A stretch of 64,000 bases of DNA from Calliopsis andreniformis (taxonomy: Eukaryota; Arthropoda; Insecta; Hymenoptera; Andrenidae): positions 1,426,001 to 1,490,000 of the forward strand of contig NW_027480531.1 of assembly GCF_051401765.1 (NCBI RefSeq). Direction: 5' to 3'. Shown one piece after another: positions 49,268 to 61,651 of this stretch (positions are counted from its first letter, which is position 1; the number at the start of each line of letters is the position of its first letter). Made by a program: the position numbers and the translations under genes. The notes below the pieces were generated by a model. That model saw only the letters and a program-made list of their open reading frames with translations. It was not told the DNA's origin and ran no database searches.

Positions 49268-52200
49268 AATGAGGATTGAGGATTGGGGATTGAGGATTGA
49301 TGACTGAGGATTGAAGATCGAGGATTGAGGATTGGGGATTGAAGATTGGGTATTGAGGATTGAAGATTGAGGATTGCGGATTGTCGATTGAGGATTGAGG
49401 ATGAGGGCTGAGGGTTGAGGATTGAGGTTTGTGGACTGACGACTGAGGATTGAGGATTGAGAATTGAGGATTTAGGATTGAGGATTGAAGATTGAGGAGT
49501 GGGTATTGAGGATTGAAGGATGAGGATTGAGGATTGAGGTTTGAGTATTGAGGATTAAAGGTTGAGTATTGAGGATTGAAGACTGACGATTGAGGATAGA
49601 GGATTGAGGATTGAGGATTGAGGATTGAAGATTGAGTATTGAGGATTGAAGATTGAGGATTGAGGATTGAGGATTGAGGATTGAGGATTGAATATTGAGG
49701 ATTGGGTACTGAGTGTTGAGGGTTGAGTGTTGAGAATTTATGTTTGTGGATTGAGATCTGAAGATTGCAGATTGAGGATTGAGCATTGAAAACTGTGAAT
49801 TGAGGATATTCTATTGAGGATTGAGGAATGACAATTGATTGTTGCGAACTGAGGGATGAAGATTGAGGATTCAGGATAGAGGATTCGGAATTGAGGTTTG
49901 AGGACTGAGGACTGAGGATTGTGGATTGAGTATTGAGGACTGAAGATTGAGGATTGAGGATTGAGAATTGAGGATTGAGGATGCAGGATGAGGACTGAGG
50001 GTTGAGGATTGAGGTTTGAGGTATGAGGATTGAGGATTGACGATTGAGGATCGAGGATTGAGGATTGAGTATTGAAGATTGAGGATTGATGACTGAGGAT
50101 TGAAGATCGAGGATTGAGAATTGAATATTGAGGATTGGGGACTGAGTGTTGAGGGTTGAGTGATCAGAATTGATGTTTGAGGACAGCGATTTGAAGATTG
50201 CAGATTGAGCATTGAGTAATGAAAACTGTGAATTGATGATATTCTATTGAGGATTGAGGATAGACAGCTGATTGTAGAGGACTGAGGGCTGAAGATTGAG
50301 GATTCAGGATTGAGGATTCAGGATTGAGGTTTGAGGACTGAGGATTGAGGCTTGAGGATTGAGGATTGAGGATTGAGGATTGAGGATTGAAGATTGAGGA
50401 CTGAGTGTTGAGGGTTGAGTGATGAGAATAGATGTTTGTGGATGGAGACTTGAAGATTGAAGATTGAGGATTGAGTATTCAAAGCTGAGAATTCAGGATA
50501 TTCTATTGAGTATTGAGAATTGAGCATTGATGGTTGTGTACTGAGGATTGGTGGTTGAGGTTGTGTGTTGAATATTGAGGATTGAGGATTTTAGGATTGA
50601 GGATTGGGTATTGAAGATTGAGGACTGAGGACTGAGGATTGAGTATTGAGGATTGAGGATTGAAGATTGAGGACTGAGTGTTGAGGGTTGAGTGATGAGT
50701 ATTGATGTTTGTAGATGGAGACTTGAAGATAGAAGATTGAGGATTGAGTATTGAAAACTGAGAATTCAGGATATTCTATTGAGTATTGAGAATTCAGGAT
50801 TGATGGTTGAGTATTGAGGATTGAAGGTTGAGGGTTGTGTGATGAATATTGAGGATTGAGGATTGAGGCTTGAGGATTGAGGATTGAAGATTGAGGATTG
50901 GAGATTGAGTATTGACGATTGAGGATTGAGTACTGAGGATTGAGAATTGAGGATTGAGGATTGGGGATTGAGTATTGAGGGTTGAAGATTGAGGATTGAG
51001 GATTGAGGATTGAACATTGAGGACTGAGTGTTGATGGTTGAGTGATGGGAATTGATGTTTGTGGATTGAGATTTGATGATTGAAGAATGGGGATTGAGTA
51101 TTGGAAACAGTGAATTGAGGATATTCTATTGATGATTGAGGATTGACAATTAATTTTTGCGGACTGAGGGCTGAGGATTGAGGATTCAGGATTGAGGATT
51201 CGGGATTGAGGTTTGAGGACTGAGAATTGACGGTTGAGTATTGAGGATTGAGTATTGAAGATTGAGGATTGATGATTGAGGATTGATGATTGAGGATTGA
51301 GGTTTGAGGATTGAGGATTGAAGATTGAATATTGAGGATTGAAGATTGAGGATTGAGGATTGTGGATTGAGGATTGAGGTTTGAGGACTGAGGATTGAGG
51401 ATTGAAGATTGAGTTTTGAGGATTGAAGATTGAGGATTGCGGATTGTCGATTGAGGATTGAGGATGAGGGCTGAGGGTTGAGGACCGAGGTTTGAGTAGA
51501 GAATCCTGAGAATTCAGGATATGCTATTGAGTATTGGGAATTGAGGATTGGTGGTTGAGTATTGATGATTGAGGATTGAGGATTGAGGATTGAGTATTGA
51601 AGATTGAGGATTGATGATTGAGGATCGATGATTGACGATTGAGGGTTGAGGATTGGGGATTGAAGATTGAGTATTGAGGATTGAAGATTGAGGATTGAGG
51701 ATTGTGGATTGAGGATTGAGTATTGAGGATAGAAGATTGAGGATTGGGGACTGAGGATTGAAGATTGAGGATTGAGGATTGAGGATTGAGGATTGAGGAT
51801 TGACGATTGAAGGTTCAGTATTGAGGATTGAAGATTGAGAATTGAGGATTGAGGATTGAACATTGAGGACTGAGTTTTGAGGGTTGAGTGATGACAGTTG
51901 AAGTTTGTGGATAGAGGTTTGAAGATTGCAGATTGAGTATTGAGTGTTGAAAGCTGTGAATTGAGGATATTCTATTGAGGATTGAGGATTGACTACTGAT
52001 TGTTGAGGACTGAGGGCTGAAGACTGAGGACTCAGGATTTAGGATTCAGGATTCAGGTTTGAGGACTCAGGATGGAGGATTGAAGATTGAGTTTTGAGGA
52101 TTGAAGATTGAGGATTGCGGATTGTCGATTGAGGATTGAGGCTGAGGGCTGAGGGTTGAGGATTGAGGTTTGAGGACTGAGGGCGGAGGATTGAGGATTG

Positions 52201-52400
52201 AGAATTGAGGATTTAGGATTGAGGATTGAAGATTGCGGAGTGGGTGTTGAGCATTGAAGGATGAGGATTGAGGATTGAGGTTTGTGTATTGAGGATTAAA
52301 GGTTGAGTATTGAGGATTGAAGACTGACGATTGAGGATAGAGTATTGAGGATTGAGGATTGAGGATTGAAGATTGAGGTCTGAGGACTGAGGATTGAGTA
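49268..52400. repeat. Patchwork of pieces from blocks A and G
   Basis: Successive stretches match different places. About 49,800-50,100 follows 48,240-48,540. About 50,105-50,340 follows 11,030-11,240, with the rare GATCAGAATTG and GACAGCGATTTG strings. About 50,400-50,800 follows 46,080-46,480. About 50,850-51,950 follows 11,980-13,370 with one unit of the 223-bp repeat. About 52,180-52,340 follows 49,450-49,610. No part looks unrelated to the satellite. Confidence 0.8.
51503..51520. other. Hairpin landmark, sixth copy
   Basis: Arms ATCCTGA and TCAGGAT with loop GAAT. Here the surrounding unit is present once, not duplicated. Confidence 0.68.
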
Positions 52401-52746
52401 TTGAGGATTGAGTATTGAAGATTGAGGACTGAGTGTTGAGGGCTGAGTGATGAGGATTGATGTTTGTGGATGGAGACTTGAAGATAGAGCATTAAGGATT
52501 GAGTATTGAAAACTGAGAATTCAGGATATTCTATTGAGTATTGAGAATTGAGGATTGATGGTTGAGTATTGAGTATTGAAGGTTGAGGGTTGTGTGTTGA
52601 ATATTGAGGATTGTGGATTTCAGGATTGGGGATTGAGGATTGAAGATTGAGTATTGAGGATTGAAGATTGAGGATTGCGGATTGAGGATTGAGGATTGCG
52701 GATTGAGGATTGAAGACTGAAGATTGAGTATTTAGGATTGAAGATT

Positions 52747-52844
52747 GAGGATTGAGGATTGAGGATTGAGGATTGAGGATTGAGGATTGAGGATTGAGGA
52801 TTGAGGATTGAGGATTGAGGATTGAGGATTGAGGATTGAGGATT
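52747..52844. repeat. Longest run of perfect GAGGATT units noticed (14 copies)
   Basis: Fourteen identical units follow one another without a change, ended by AAGGATT. The corresponding place near 58,320 has a shorter run followed directly by GAGGACT, so this run is where 112 bp were gained or lost. Comparable perfect runs of nine or ten units lie at 56,020-56,082 and about 63,148-63,210. Confidence 0.85.
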
Positions 52845-53333
52845 AAGGATTGAAGAATGAGGATTGAGGATTGAGGATTGAGGATTGATGACTGAGGATT
52901 GAGGATTGAGGATTAAGGATTGAGGACTGAGGATTTAGGATTGAGGATTGAGCATTGAGGATTGAAGATTGAGGACTGGGGATTGAGGATTGAAGATTGA
53001 GGATTAAGGATTGAGGATTGGGGATTGAGGATCTGGGATTCTAGATTGATTATTGAGGATAGAAGATTGAGAATTGAGGTTTGAGGATTGAGAATTGAGA
53101 ATTCGGGATGAGGACTGAGGGTTGAGGATTGAGGTTTGAGGAATGACAATTGAGGATTGAGGATTGAGGATTGAGGATTGAAGATTGAGTATTGAGGATT
53201 GAAGATTGAGGATTGCGGATTGAGGATTGAGGATTGAGGATTGAGGATTGAAGACTGAAGATTGAGTTTTGAGGATTGAAGATTGAGGATTGAGGATTGA
53301 GGATTGAGGATTGAGGATGGAGGATTGAAGAGA

Positions 53334-53473
53334 GAGTACTGAGTGTTGAGGATAGAGTGTTGAGAAGTGATGTTTGAGGATTGAGATTTGATTATTGAAT
53401 ATTGTGGATTGAGTATTGAACCATGAGAATTCAGGATATTCTATTGAGTATTGAGAATTGAGGATTGATGGTT
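53334..53473 (+). repeat. Type III landmark cassette, example
   Basis: This is a representative type III cassette. GAAGAGA precedes it; then come GAGTACT, GAGTGTT, GATGTTT, GATTATT, GAATATT, GTGGATT and GAACCAT, all before the landmark GAATTCAGGATATTC at 53,427. The GATTATT-GAATATT pair and GAACCAT (or GAAACAT) separate it from type I. The same order recurs near 661, 2,970, 5,483, 5,967, 11,950, 20,352, 25,970, 35,815, 38,570, 43,820, 56,665, 58,890 and 63,795. Confidence 0.84.
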
Positions 53474-55186
53474 GAGTATTGAGAATTGATGGTTGAGGGC
53501 TCTGTGTTGAATATTGAGGATTGAGGATTGAGGATTGAGGATTGAGGATTGAGGATACAAGATTGGGTATTGATGATTGAAATTGAGTGTTGAGGCTTGA
53601 GGTTTGAGGATTGACGACGAGGACTGACGGTTGAGGATTGAGGTTTGAGGATTGAGGATTGAGGATTGAGGACTGAGGATTTAGGATTGAGGATTGAGCA
53701 TTTAGGATTGAAGATTGAGGACTGGGGATTGAGGATTGAAGATTGAGGATTAAGGATTGAGGATTGGGGATTGAGGATCTAGGATTCTAGATTGATTATT
53801 GAGGATAGAAGATTGAGAATTGAGGTTTGAGGATTGAGAATTGAGAATTGGGGATGAGGACTGTGGGTTGAGGGTTCAGGTTTGAGGAATGACAATTGAG
53901 GATTGAGGATTGAGGATTGAGGACTGAGGATTGAGGATTGAGGATTGAGAATTGTGGATTGAGGATTGAAGATAGAGTATTGAGGATTGAAGATTGAGAA
54001 TTGAGGATTGAGGATTGAGGATTGACGATTGAGGATTGAGGATTGAGGATTGATGATCGAGGATTGGGAAGTGAGGATTGACGATTGAGGGTTGAGGATT
54101 GAGCATTGAAGACTGAGGACTGAGTGTTGAGGGTTGAGTGATGTGAATTGATGTTTGTGGATTGAGATTTGAAGATTGAAGATTGGGGATTGAGTATTGA
54201 AAACTGTGAATTGAGGATATTCTATTGAGGATTGAGGAATTACAATTGATTGTTGCGGACTGAGGGATGAAGATTGAGGATTCAGGTTTGAGGATTCGGA
54301 ATTGAGGTTTGAGGACTGAGGATTGAGGATTGTGGATTGAGTATTGAGGATTGAAGATTGAGGATTGAGGTTTGAGAATTGAGGATTGAGGATGCAGGAT
54401 GAGGACTGAGGGTTGAGGATTGATGTTTGAGGTATGAGGATTGAGGATTGACGATTGAGGATTGAGGATTGAGGATTGAGTATTGAAGATTGAGGATTGA
54501 TGACTGAGGATTGAAGATCGAGGATTGAGGATTGGGGATTGAAGATTGAGTATTGAGGATTGAAGATTGAGGATTGAGGATTGAGGATTGAAGATTGAGG
54601 ACTGAGGATTGAAGACTGAAGATTGTGTATTGAGGATTGAGGATTGAGGATTGAGGATTGAGGATTGAGGATTGAGGATTGAGGATTGAGGATTGATGAT
54701 AGAGGATTGGGGATTGATGATTGACGATTGAGGATTGAGGATTGAGTATTGAGGATTGCAGATTGAGGATTGGGGATTGAGGATTGGAGAATGAGGATTG
54801 AGGGTTGGGGATTGAGGATTGATGACTGAGGATTGAGGATTGAGGATTGAGGATTGAGGATTGAGGATTGAAGATAGAGTATTGAGGATTGTATATTGAG
54901 GATTGAGGATTGAGGACTGAGGATTGAGGATTGAGGACTGAGGATTGAGAATTGAGGATTGAGGATTGAAGATTGAGTATTGAGGATTGAAGATTGAGCA
55001 TTGAGGATTCAGGATTGAGGATTGAGTATTGAGGATTGCAGATTGAGGATTGAGGATTGAGGATTGAAGAATGAGGATTGAGGATTGGGGATTGAGGATC
55101 GATGACTGAGGATTGAGGATTGAGGATTGAGGATTGAGGATTGAGGATTGAAGATAGAGTATTGAGGATTGTAGATTGAGGATTGA

Positions 55187-56872
55187 AGATTGAGTATTGA
55201 GGATTGAAGATTGAGGTTTGAGGATTGAGGATTGAAGATTGAGGACTGAGGGTTGAGGGTTGAGTGATGAGAATAGATGTTTGTGGATGGAGACTTGAAG
55301 ATTGAAGATTGAGGATGGAGTATTCAAAGCTGAGAATTCAGGATATTCTATTGAGTATTGAGAATTGAGCATTGATGGTTGAGTACTGAGGATTGGTGGT
55401 TGAGGGTTGTGTGTTGAATATTGAGGATTGAGGATTTTAGGATTGAGGATTGAGTATTGAAGATTGAGGACTGAGGACTGAGGATTGAGTATTGAGGATT
55501 GAGTATTGAAGATTGAGGACTGAGTGTTGAGGGTTGAGTGATGAGGATTGATGTTTGTGGATGGAGACTTCAAGATAGAACATTAAGGATTGAGTATTGA
55601 AAACTGAGAATTCAGGATATTCTATTGAGTATTGAGAATTGAGGATTGATGGTTGAGTATTGAGTATTGAAGGTTGAGGGTTGTGTGTTGAATATTGAGG
55701 ATTGTGGATTTCAGGATTGGGGATTGAGGATTGAAGATTGAGTATTGAGGATTGAAGATTGAGGATTGCGGATTGAGGATTGAGGATTGCGGATTGAGGA
55801 TCGAAGACTGAAGATTGAGTATTTAGGATTGAAGATTCAGGATTGAGGATTGAGGATTGAGGATTGAGGATTGAGGATTGATGACTGAGGATTGAGGATT
55901 GAGGATTGAGGATTGAGGATTGAGGATTGAGGATTGAGTATTGAGGATTGCAGATTGAGGATTGAGGATTAAGGATTGAAGAATGAGGATTGAGGATTGA
56001 GGATTGAGGACTGATGACTGAGGATTGAGGATTGAGGATTGAGGATTGAGGATTGAGGATTGAGGATTGAGGATTGAGGATTAAGGATTGAAGAATGAGG
56101 ATTGAGGATTGAGGATTGAGGATTGATGACTGAGGATTGAGGATTGAGGATTAAGGATTGAGGACTGAGGATTTAGGATTGAGGATTGAGCATTGAGGAT
56201 TGAAGTTTGAGGACTGGGGATTGAGGATTGAAGATTGAGGATTAAGGATTGAGGATTGGGGATTGAGGATCTGGGATTCTAGGTTGATTATTGAGGATAG
56301 AAGATTGAGAATTGAGGTTTGAGGATCGAGAATTGAGAATTGGGGATGAGGACTGAGGGTTGAGGATTGAGGTTTGAGGAATGACAATTGAGGATTGAGG
56401 ATTGAGGATTGAGGATTGAAGATTGAGTATTGAGGATTGAAGATTGAGGATTGCGGATTGAGGATTGAGGATTGAGGATTGAGGATTGAAGACTGAAGAT
56501 TGAGTTTTGAGGATTGAAGATTGAGGATTGAGGATTGAGGATTGAGGATTGAGGATGGAGGATTGAAGAGAGAGTACTGAGTGTTGAGGATAGAGTGTTG
56601 AGAAGTGATGTTTGAGGATTGAGATTTGATTATTGAATATTGTGGATTGAGTATTGAACCATGAGAATTCAGGATATTCTATTGAGTATTGAGAACTGAG
56701 GATTGATGGTTGAGTATTGAGAATTGATGGTTGAGGGCTCTGTGTTGAATATTGAGGATTGAGGATTGAGGATTGAGGATTGAGGATTGAGGATACAAGA
56801 TTGGGTATTGATGATTGAAATTGAGGGTTGAGGCTTGAGGTTTGAGGATTGAGGACGAGGACTGACGGTTGA
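55187..56872. repeat. Block X/Y, copy matching the right end of the window
   Basis: It matches 62,316-64,000 at 7,129 bp, then 7,128 bp after a 1-bp loss (GCATTGAGG near 56,190 against GCATGAGG near 63,319). Only a few single-base changes were seen. It begins with a type I cassette near 55,340, has a second type I landmark at 55,608 and then the same plain runs and type III cassette as block Y. Confidence 0.87.
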
Positions 56873-58204
56873 GGATTGAGGTTTGAGGATTGAGGATTGA
56901 GGATTGAGGACTGAGGATTTAGGATTGAGGATTGAGCATTTAGGATTGAAGATTGTGGACTGGGGATTGAGGATTGAAGATTGAGGATTAAGGATTGAGG
57001 ATTGGGGATTGAGGATCTAGGATTCTAGATTGATTATTGAGGATAGAAGATTGAGAATTGAGGTTTGAGGATTGAGAATTGAGAATTGGGAATGAGGACT
57101 GTGGGTTGAGGATTGAGGTTTGAGGAATGACAATTGAGGATTGAGGATTGAGGATTGAGGACTGAGGATTGAGGATTGAGGATTGATAATTGTGGATTGA
57201 GGATTGAAGATTGAGTACTGAGGATTGAAGATTGAGAATTGAGGATTGAGGATTGAGGATTGACGATTGAGGATTGAGGATTGAGGATTGATGATCGAGG
57301 ATTGGGAATTGAGGATTGACGATTGAGGGTTGAGGATTGAGCATTGAAGACTGAGGACTGAGTGTTGAGGGTTGAGTGATGTGAATTGACGTTTGTGGAT
57401 TGAGATTTGAAGATTGAAGATTGGGGATTGAGTATTGAAAACTGTGAATTGAGGATATTCTATTGAGGATTGAGGAATGACAATTGATTGTTGCGGACTG
57501 AGGGATGAAGATTGAGGATTCGGAATTGAGGTTTGAGGACTGAGGATGGAGGATTGTGGATTGAGTATTGAGGATTGAAGATTGAGGATTGAGGATTGAG
57601 AATTGAGGATTGAGGATGCAGGATGAGGACTGAGGGTTGAGGATTGAGGTTTGAGGTATGAGGATTGAGGATTGACGATTGAGGATTGAGGATTGAGGAT
57701 TGAGGATTGAGGATTGATGATAGAGGATTGGGGATTGATGATTGACGATTGAGGATTGAGGATTGAGTATTGAGGATTGCAGATTGAGGATTGGGGATTG
57801 AGGATTGGAGAATGAGTATTGAGGGTTGGGGATTGAGGATTGATGACTGAGGATTGAGGATTGAGGATTGAGGATTGAGGATTGAAGATTGAGGACTGAG
57901 GATTGAAGACTGAAGATTGAGTATTGAGGATTGAGGATTGAGGATTGAGGATTGAGGATTGAGGATTGAGGATTGAGGACTGAGGATTGAGGATTGAGGA
58001 CTGAGGATTGAGAATTGAGGATTGAGGATTGAAGATTGAGTATTGAGGATTGAAGATTGAGTATTGAGGATTGAGGATTGAGGATTGAGTATTGAGGATT
58101 GCAGATTGAGGATTGAGGATTGAGGATTGAAGAATGAGGATTGAGGATTGGGGATTGAGGATTGATGACTGAGGATTGAGGATTGAGGATTGAGGATTGA
58201 GGAT
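56873..58204. repeat. Block Y variant, mosaic
   Basis: About 56,873-57,660 follows 53,635-54,450, with a 22-bp stretch missing near 57,510 where the usual GATTCAGG and GATTCGG pair is reduced to one. About 57,700-58,200 follows 54,660-55,150. A type II landmark lies near 57,448. Confidence 0.78.
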
Positions 58205-60388
58205 TGAGGATTGAAGATTGAGTATTGAGGATTGAAGATTGAGGATTGCGGATTGAGGATTGAGGATTGCGGATTGAGGATTGAAGACTGAAGATTGAGT
58301 ATTTAGGATTGAAGATTGAGGATTGAGGATTGAGGATTGAGGATTGAGGATTGAGGATTGAGGATTGAGGATTGAGGATTGAGGACTGAGGATTTAGGAT
58401 TGAGGATTGAGCATTGAGGATTGAAGATTGAGGACTGGGGATTGAGGATTGAAGATTGAGGATTAAGGATTGAGGATTGGGGATTGAGGATCTGGGATTC
58501 TAGATTGATTATTGAGGATAGAAGATTGAGAATTGAGGTTTGAGGATTGAGAATTGAGAATTCGGGATGAGGACTGAGGGTTGAGGATTGAGGTTTGAGG
58601 AATGACAATTGAGGATTGAGGATTGAGGATTGAGGATTGAAGATTGAGTATTGAGGATTGAAGATTGAGGATTGCGGATTGAGGATTGAGGATTGAGGAT
58701 TGAGGATTGAAGACTGAAGATTGAGTTTTGAGGATTGAAGATTGAGGATTGAGGATTGAGGATTGAGGATTGAGGATGGAGGATTGAAGAGAGAGTACTG
58801 AGTGTTGAGGATAGAGTGTTGAGAAGTGATGTTTGAGGATTGAGATTTGATTATTGAATATTGTGGATTGAGTATTGAACCATGAGAATTCAGGATATTC
58901 TATTGAGTATTGAGAATTGAGGATTGATGGTTGAGTATTGAGAATTGATGGTTGAGGGCTCTGTGTTGAATATTGAGGATTGAGGATTGAGGATTGAGGA
59001 TTGAGGATTGAGGATACAAGATTGGGTATTGATGATTGAAATTGAGTGTTGAGGCTTGAGGTTTGAGGATTGACGACGAGGACTGACGGTTGAGGATTGA
59101 GGTTTGAGGATTGAGGATTGAGGATTGAGGACTGAGGATTTAGGATTGAGGATTGAGCATTTAGGATTGAAGATTGAGGACTGGGGATTGAGGATTGAAG
59201 ATTGAGGATTAAGGATTGAGGATTGGGGATTGAGGATCTAGGATTCTAGATTGATTATTGAGGATAGAAGATTGAGAATTGAGGTTTGAGGATTGAGAAT
59301 TGAGAATTGGGGATGAGGACTGTGGGTTGAGGGTTCAGGTTTGAGGAATGACAATTGAGGATTGAGGATTGAGGATTGAGGACTGAGGATTGAGGATTGA
59401 GGATTGAGAATTGTGGATTGAGGATTGAAGATAGAGTATTGAGGATTGAAGATTGAGAATTGAGGATTGAGGATTGAGGATTGACGATTGAGGATTGAGG
59501 ATTGAGGATTGATGATCGAGGATTGGGAAGTGAGGATTGACGATTGAGGGTTGAGGATTGAGCATTGAAGACTGAGGACTGAGTGTTGAGGGTTGAGTGA
59601 TGTGAATTGATGTTTGTGGATTGAGATTTGAAGATTGAAGATTGGGGATTGAGTATTGAAAACTGTGAATTGAGGATATTCTATTGAGGATTGAGGAATT
59701 ACAATTGATTGTTGCGGACTGAGGGATGAAGATTGAGGATTCAGGATTGAGGATTCGGAATTGAGGTTTGAGGACTGAGGATTGAGGATTGTGGATTGAG
59801 TATTGAGGATTGAAGATTGAGGATTGAGGTTTGAGAATTGAGGATTGAGGATGCAGGATGAGGACTGAGGGTTGAGGATTGATGTTTGAGGTATGAGGAT
59901 TGAGGATTGACGATTGAGGATTGAGGATTGAGGATTGAGTATTGAAGATTGAGGATTGATGACTGAGGATTGAAGATCGAGGATTGAGGATTGGGGATTG
60001 AAGATTGAGTATTGAGGATTGAAGATTGAGGATTGAGGATTGAGGATTGAAGATTGAGGACTGAGGATTGAAGACTGAAGATTGTGTATTGAGGATTGAG
60101 GATTGAGGATTGAGGATTGAGGATTGAGGATTGAGGATTGAGGATTGAGGATTGATGATAGAGGATTGGGGATTGATGATTGACGATTGAGGATTGAGGA
60201 TTGAGTATTGAGGATTGCAGATTGAGGATTGGGGATTGAGGATTGGAGAATGAGGATTGAGGGTTGGGGATTGAGGATTGATGACTGAGGATTGAGGATT
60301 GAGGATTGAGGATTGAGGATTGAGGATTGAAGATAGAGTATTGAGGATTGTAGATTGAGGATTGAGGATTGAGGACTGAGGATTGAGG
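58205..60388. repeat. Block Y, copy 3
   Basis: It matches 52,640-54,930 with very few changes. A type III landmark near 58,890 and a type II landmark near 59,668 are placed as in copy 1. It leads directly into the 1,263-bp tandem duplication. Confidence 0.86.
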
Positions 60389-61651
60389 ATTGAGGACTGA
60401 GGATTGAGAATTGAGGATTGAGGATTGAAGATTGAGTATTGAGGATTGAAGATTGAGCATTGAGGATTCAGGATTGAGGATTGAGTATTGAGGATTGCAG
60501 ATTGAGGATTGAGGATTGAGGATTGAAGAATGAGGGTTGAGGATTGGGGATTGAGGATCGATGACTGAGGATTGAGGATTGAGGATTGAGGATTGAGGAT
60601 TGAGGATTGAAGATAGAGTATTGAGGATTGTAGATTGAGGATTGAGGATTGAGGATTGATGATTGAAGATTGAGTATTGAGGATTGAAGATTGAGGATTG
60701 AGGATTGAGGATTGAGGATTGAAGATTGAGGACTGAGTGTTGATGGTTGAGTGATGAGAATAGATGTTTGTGGATGGAGACTTGAAGATTGAAGATTGAG
60801 GATTGAGTATTCAAAGCTGAGAATTCAGGATATTCTATTGAGTATTGAGAATTGAGCATTGATGGTTGAGTACTGAGGATTCGTGGTTGAGGGTTGTGTG
60901 TTGAATATTGAGGATAGAGGATTTTAGGATTGAGGATTGAGTATTGAAGATTGAGGACTGAAGACTGAGGATTGAGTATTGAGGGTTGAGTATTGAAGAT
61001 TGAGGATTGATGACTGAGGATTGAAGATCGAGGATTGAGGATTGGGGATTGAAGATTGAGTATTGAGGATTGAAGATTGAGGTTTGAGGATTGAGGATTG
61101 AAGATTGAGGACTGAGGGTTGAGGGTTGAGTGATGAGAATAGATGTTTGTGGATGGAGACTTGAAGATTGAAGATTGAGGATGGAGTATTCAAAGCTGAG
61201 AATTCAGGATATTCTATTGAGTATTGAGAATTGAGCATTGATGGTTGAGTACTGAGGATTGGTGGTTGAGGGTTGTGTGTTGAATATTGAGGATTGAGGA
61301 TTTTAGGATTGAGGATTGAGTATTGAAGATTGAGGACTGAGGACTGAGGATTGAGTATTGAGGATTGAGTATTGAAGATTGAGGACTGAGTGTTGAGGGT
61401 TGAGTGATGAGGATTGATGTTTGTGGATGGAGACTTCAAGATAGAACATTAAGGATTGAGTATTGAAAACTGAGAATTCAGGATATTCTATTGAGTATTG
61501 AGAATTGAGGATTGATGGTTGAGTATTGAGTATTGAAGGTTGAGGGTTGTGTGTTGAATATTGAGGATTGTGGATTTCAGGATTGGGGATTGAGGATTGA
61601 AGATTGAGTATTGAGGATTGAAGATTGAGGATTGCGGATTGAGGATTGAGG
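60389..61651. repeat. 1,263-bp tandem duplication, first unit
   Basis: GAGGACTGAGGATTGAGAA starts at 60,392 and 61,655, 1,263 bp apart, and every landmark is repeated at this spacing. The unit holds three type I cassettes (landmarks near 60,820, 61,200 and 61,480). The last 450 bp of the unit match 55,202-55,660 at 5,866 bp. Confidence 0.9.

Larger units (their letters stand above)
52401..55186. repeat. Block Y, copy 1
   Basis: About 52,640-55,184 matches about 58,205-60,643 (offset 5,571 before and 5,459 bp after a 112-bp difference in the plain-repeat run). The stretch around 53,149 also corresponds to 56,387 (3,238 bp) and 63,515 (10,366 bp). The first 400 bp, with a type I landmark at 52,517, match about 55,490-55,900 (3,091 bp). 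The longest minus-strand open frame of the window (53,876-55,573) overlaps its right half. Its peptide is the PQSSILN repeat and it is not called as a gene. Confidence 0.86.

Noticed and set aside
53427..53445. Landmark GAATTCAGGATATTC as a heat-shock element
   Set aside because: The GAA and TTC modules lack the two-base spacing required for alternating heat-shock units, and no gene is nearby.
53876..55573. The 565-codon open frame as a possible repetitive structural protein gene
   Set aside because: Its copy at 59.3-61.4 kb is broken into separate frames, its composition is that of the surrounding array, and the frame begins and ends within ordinary repeat units.
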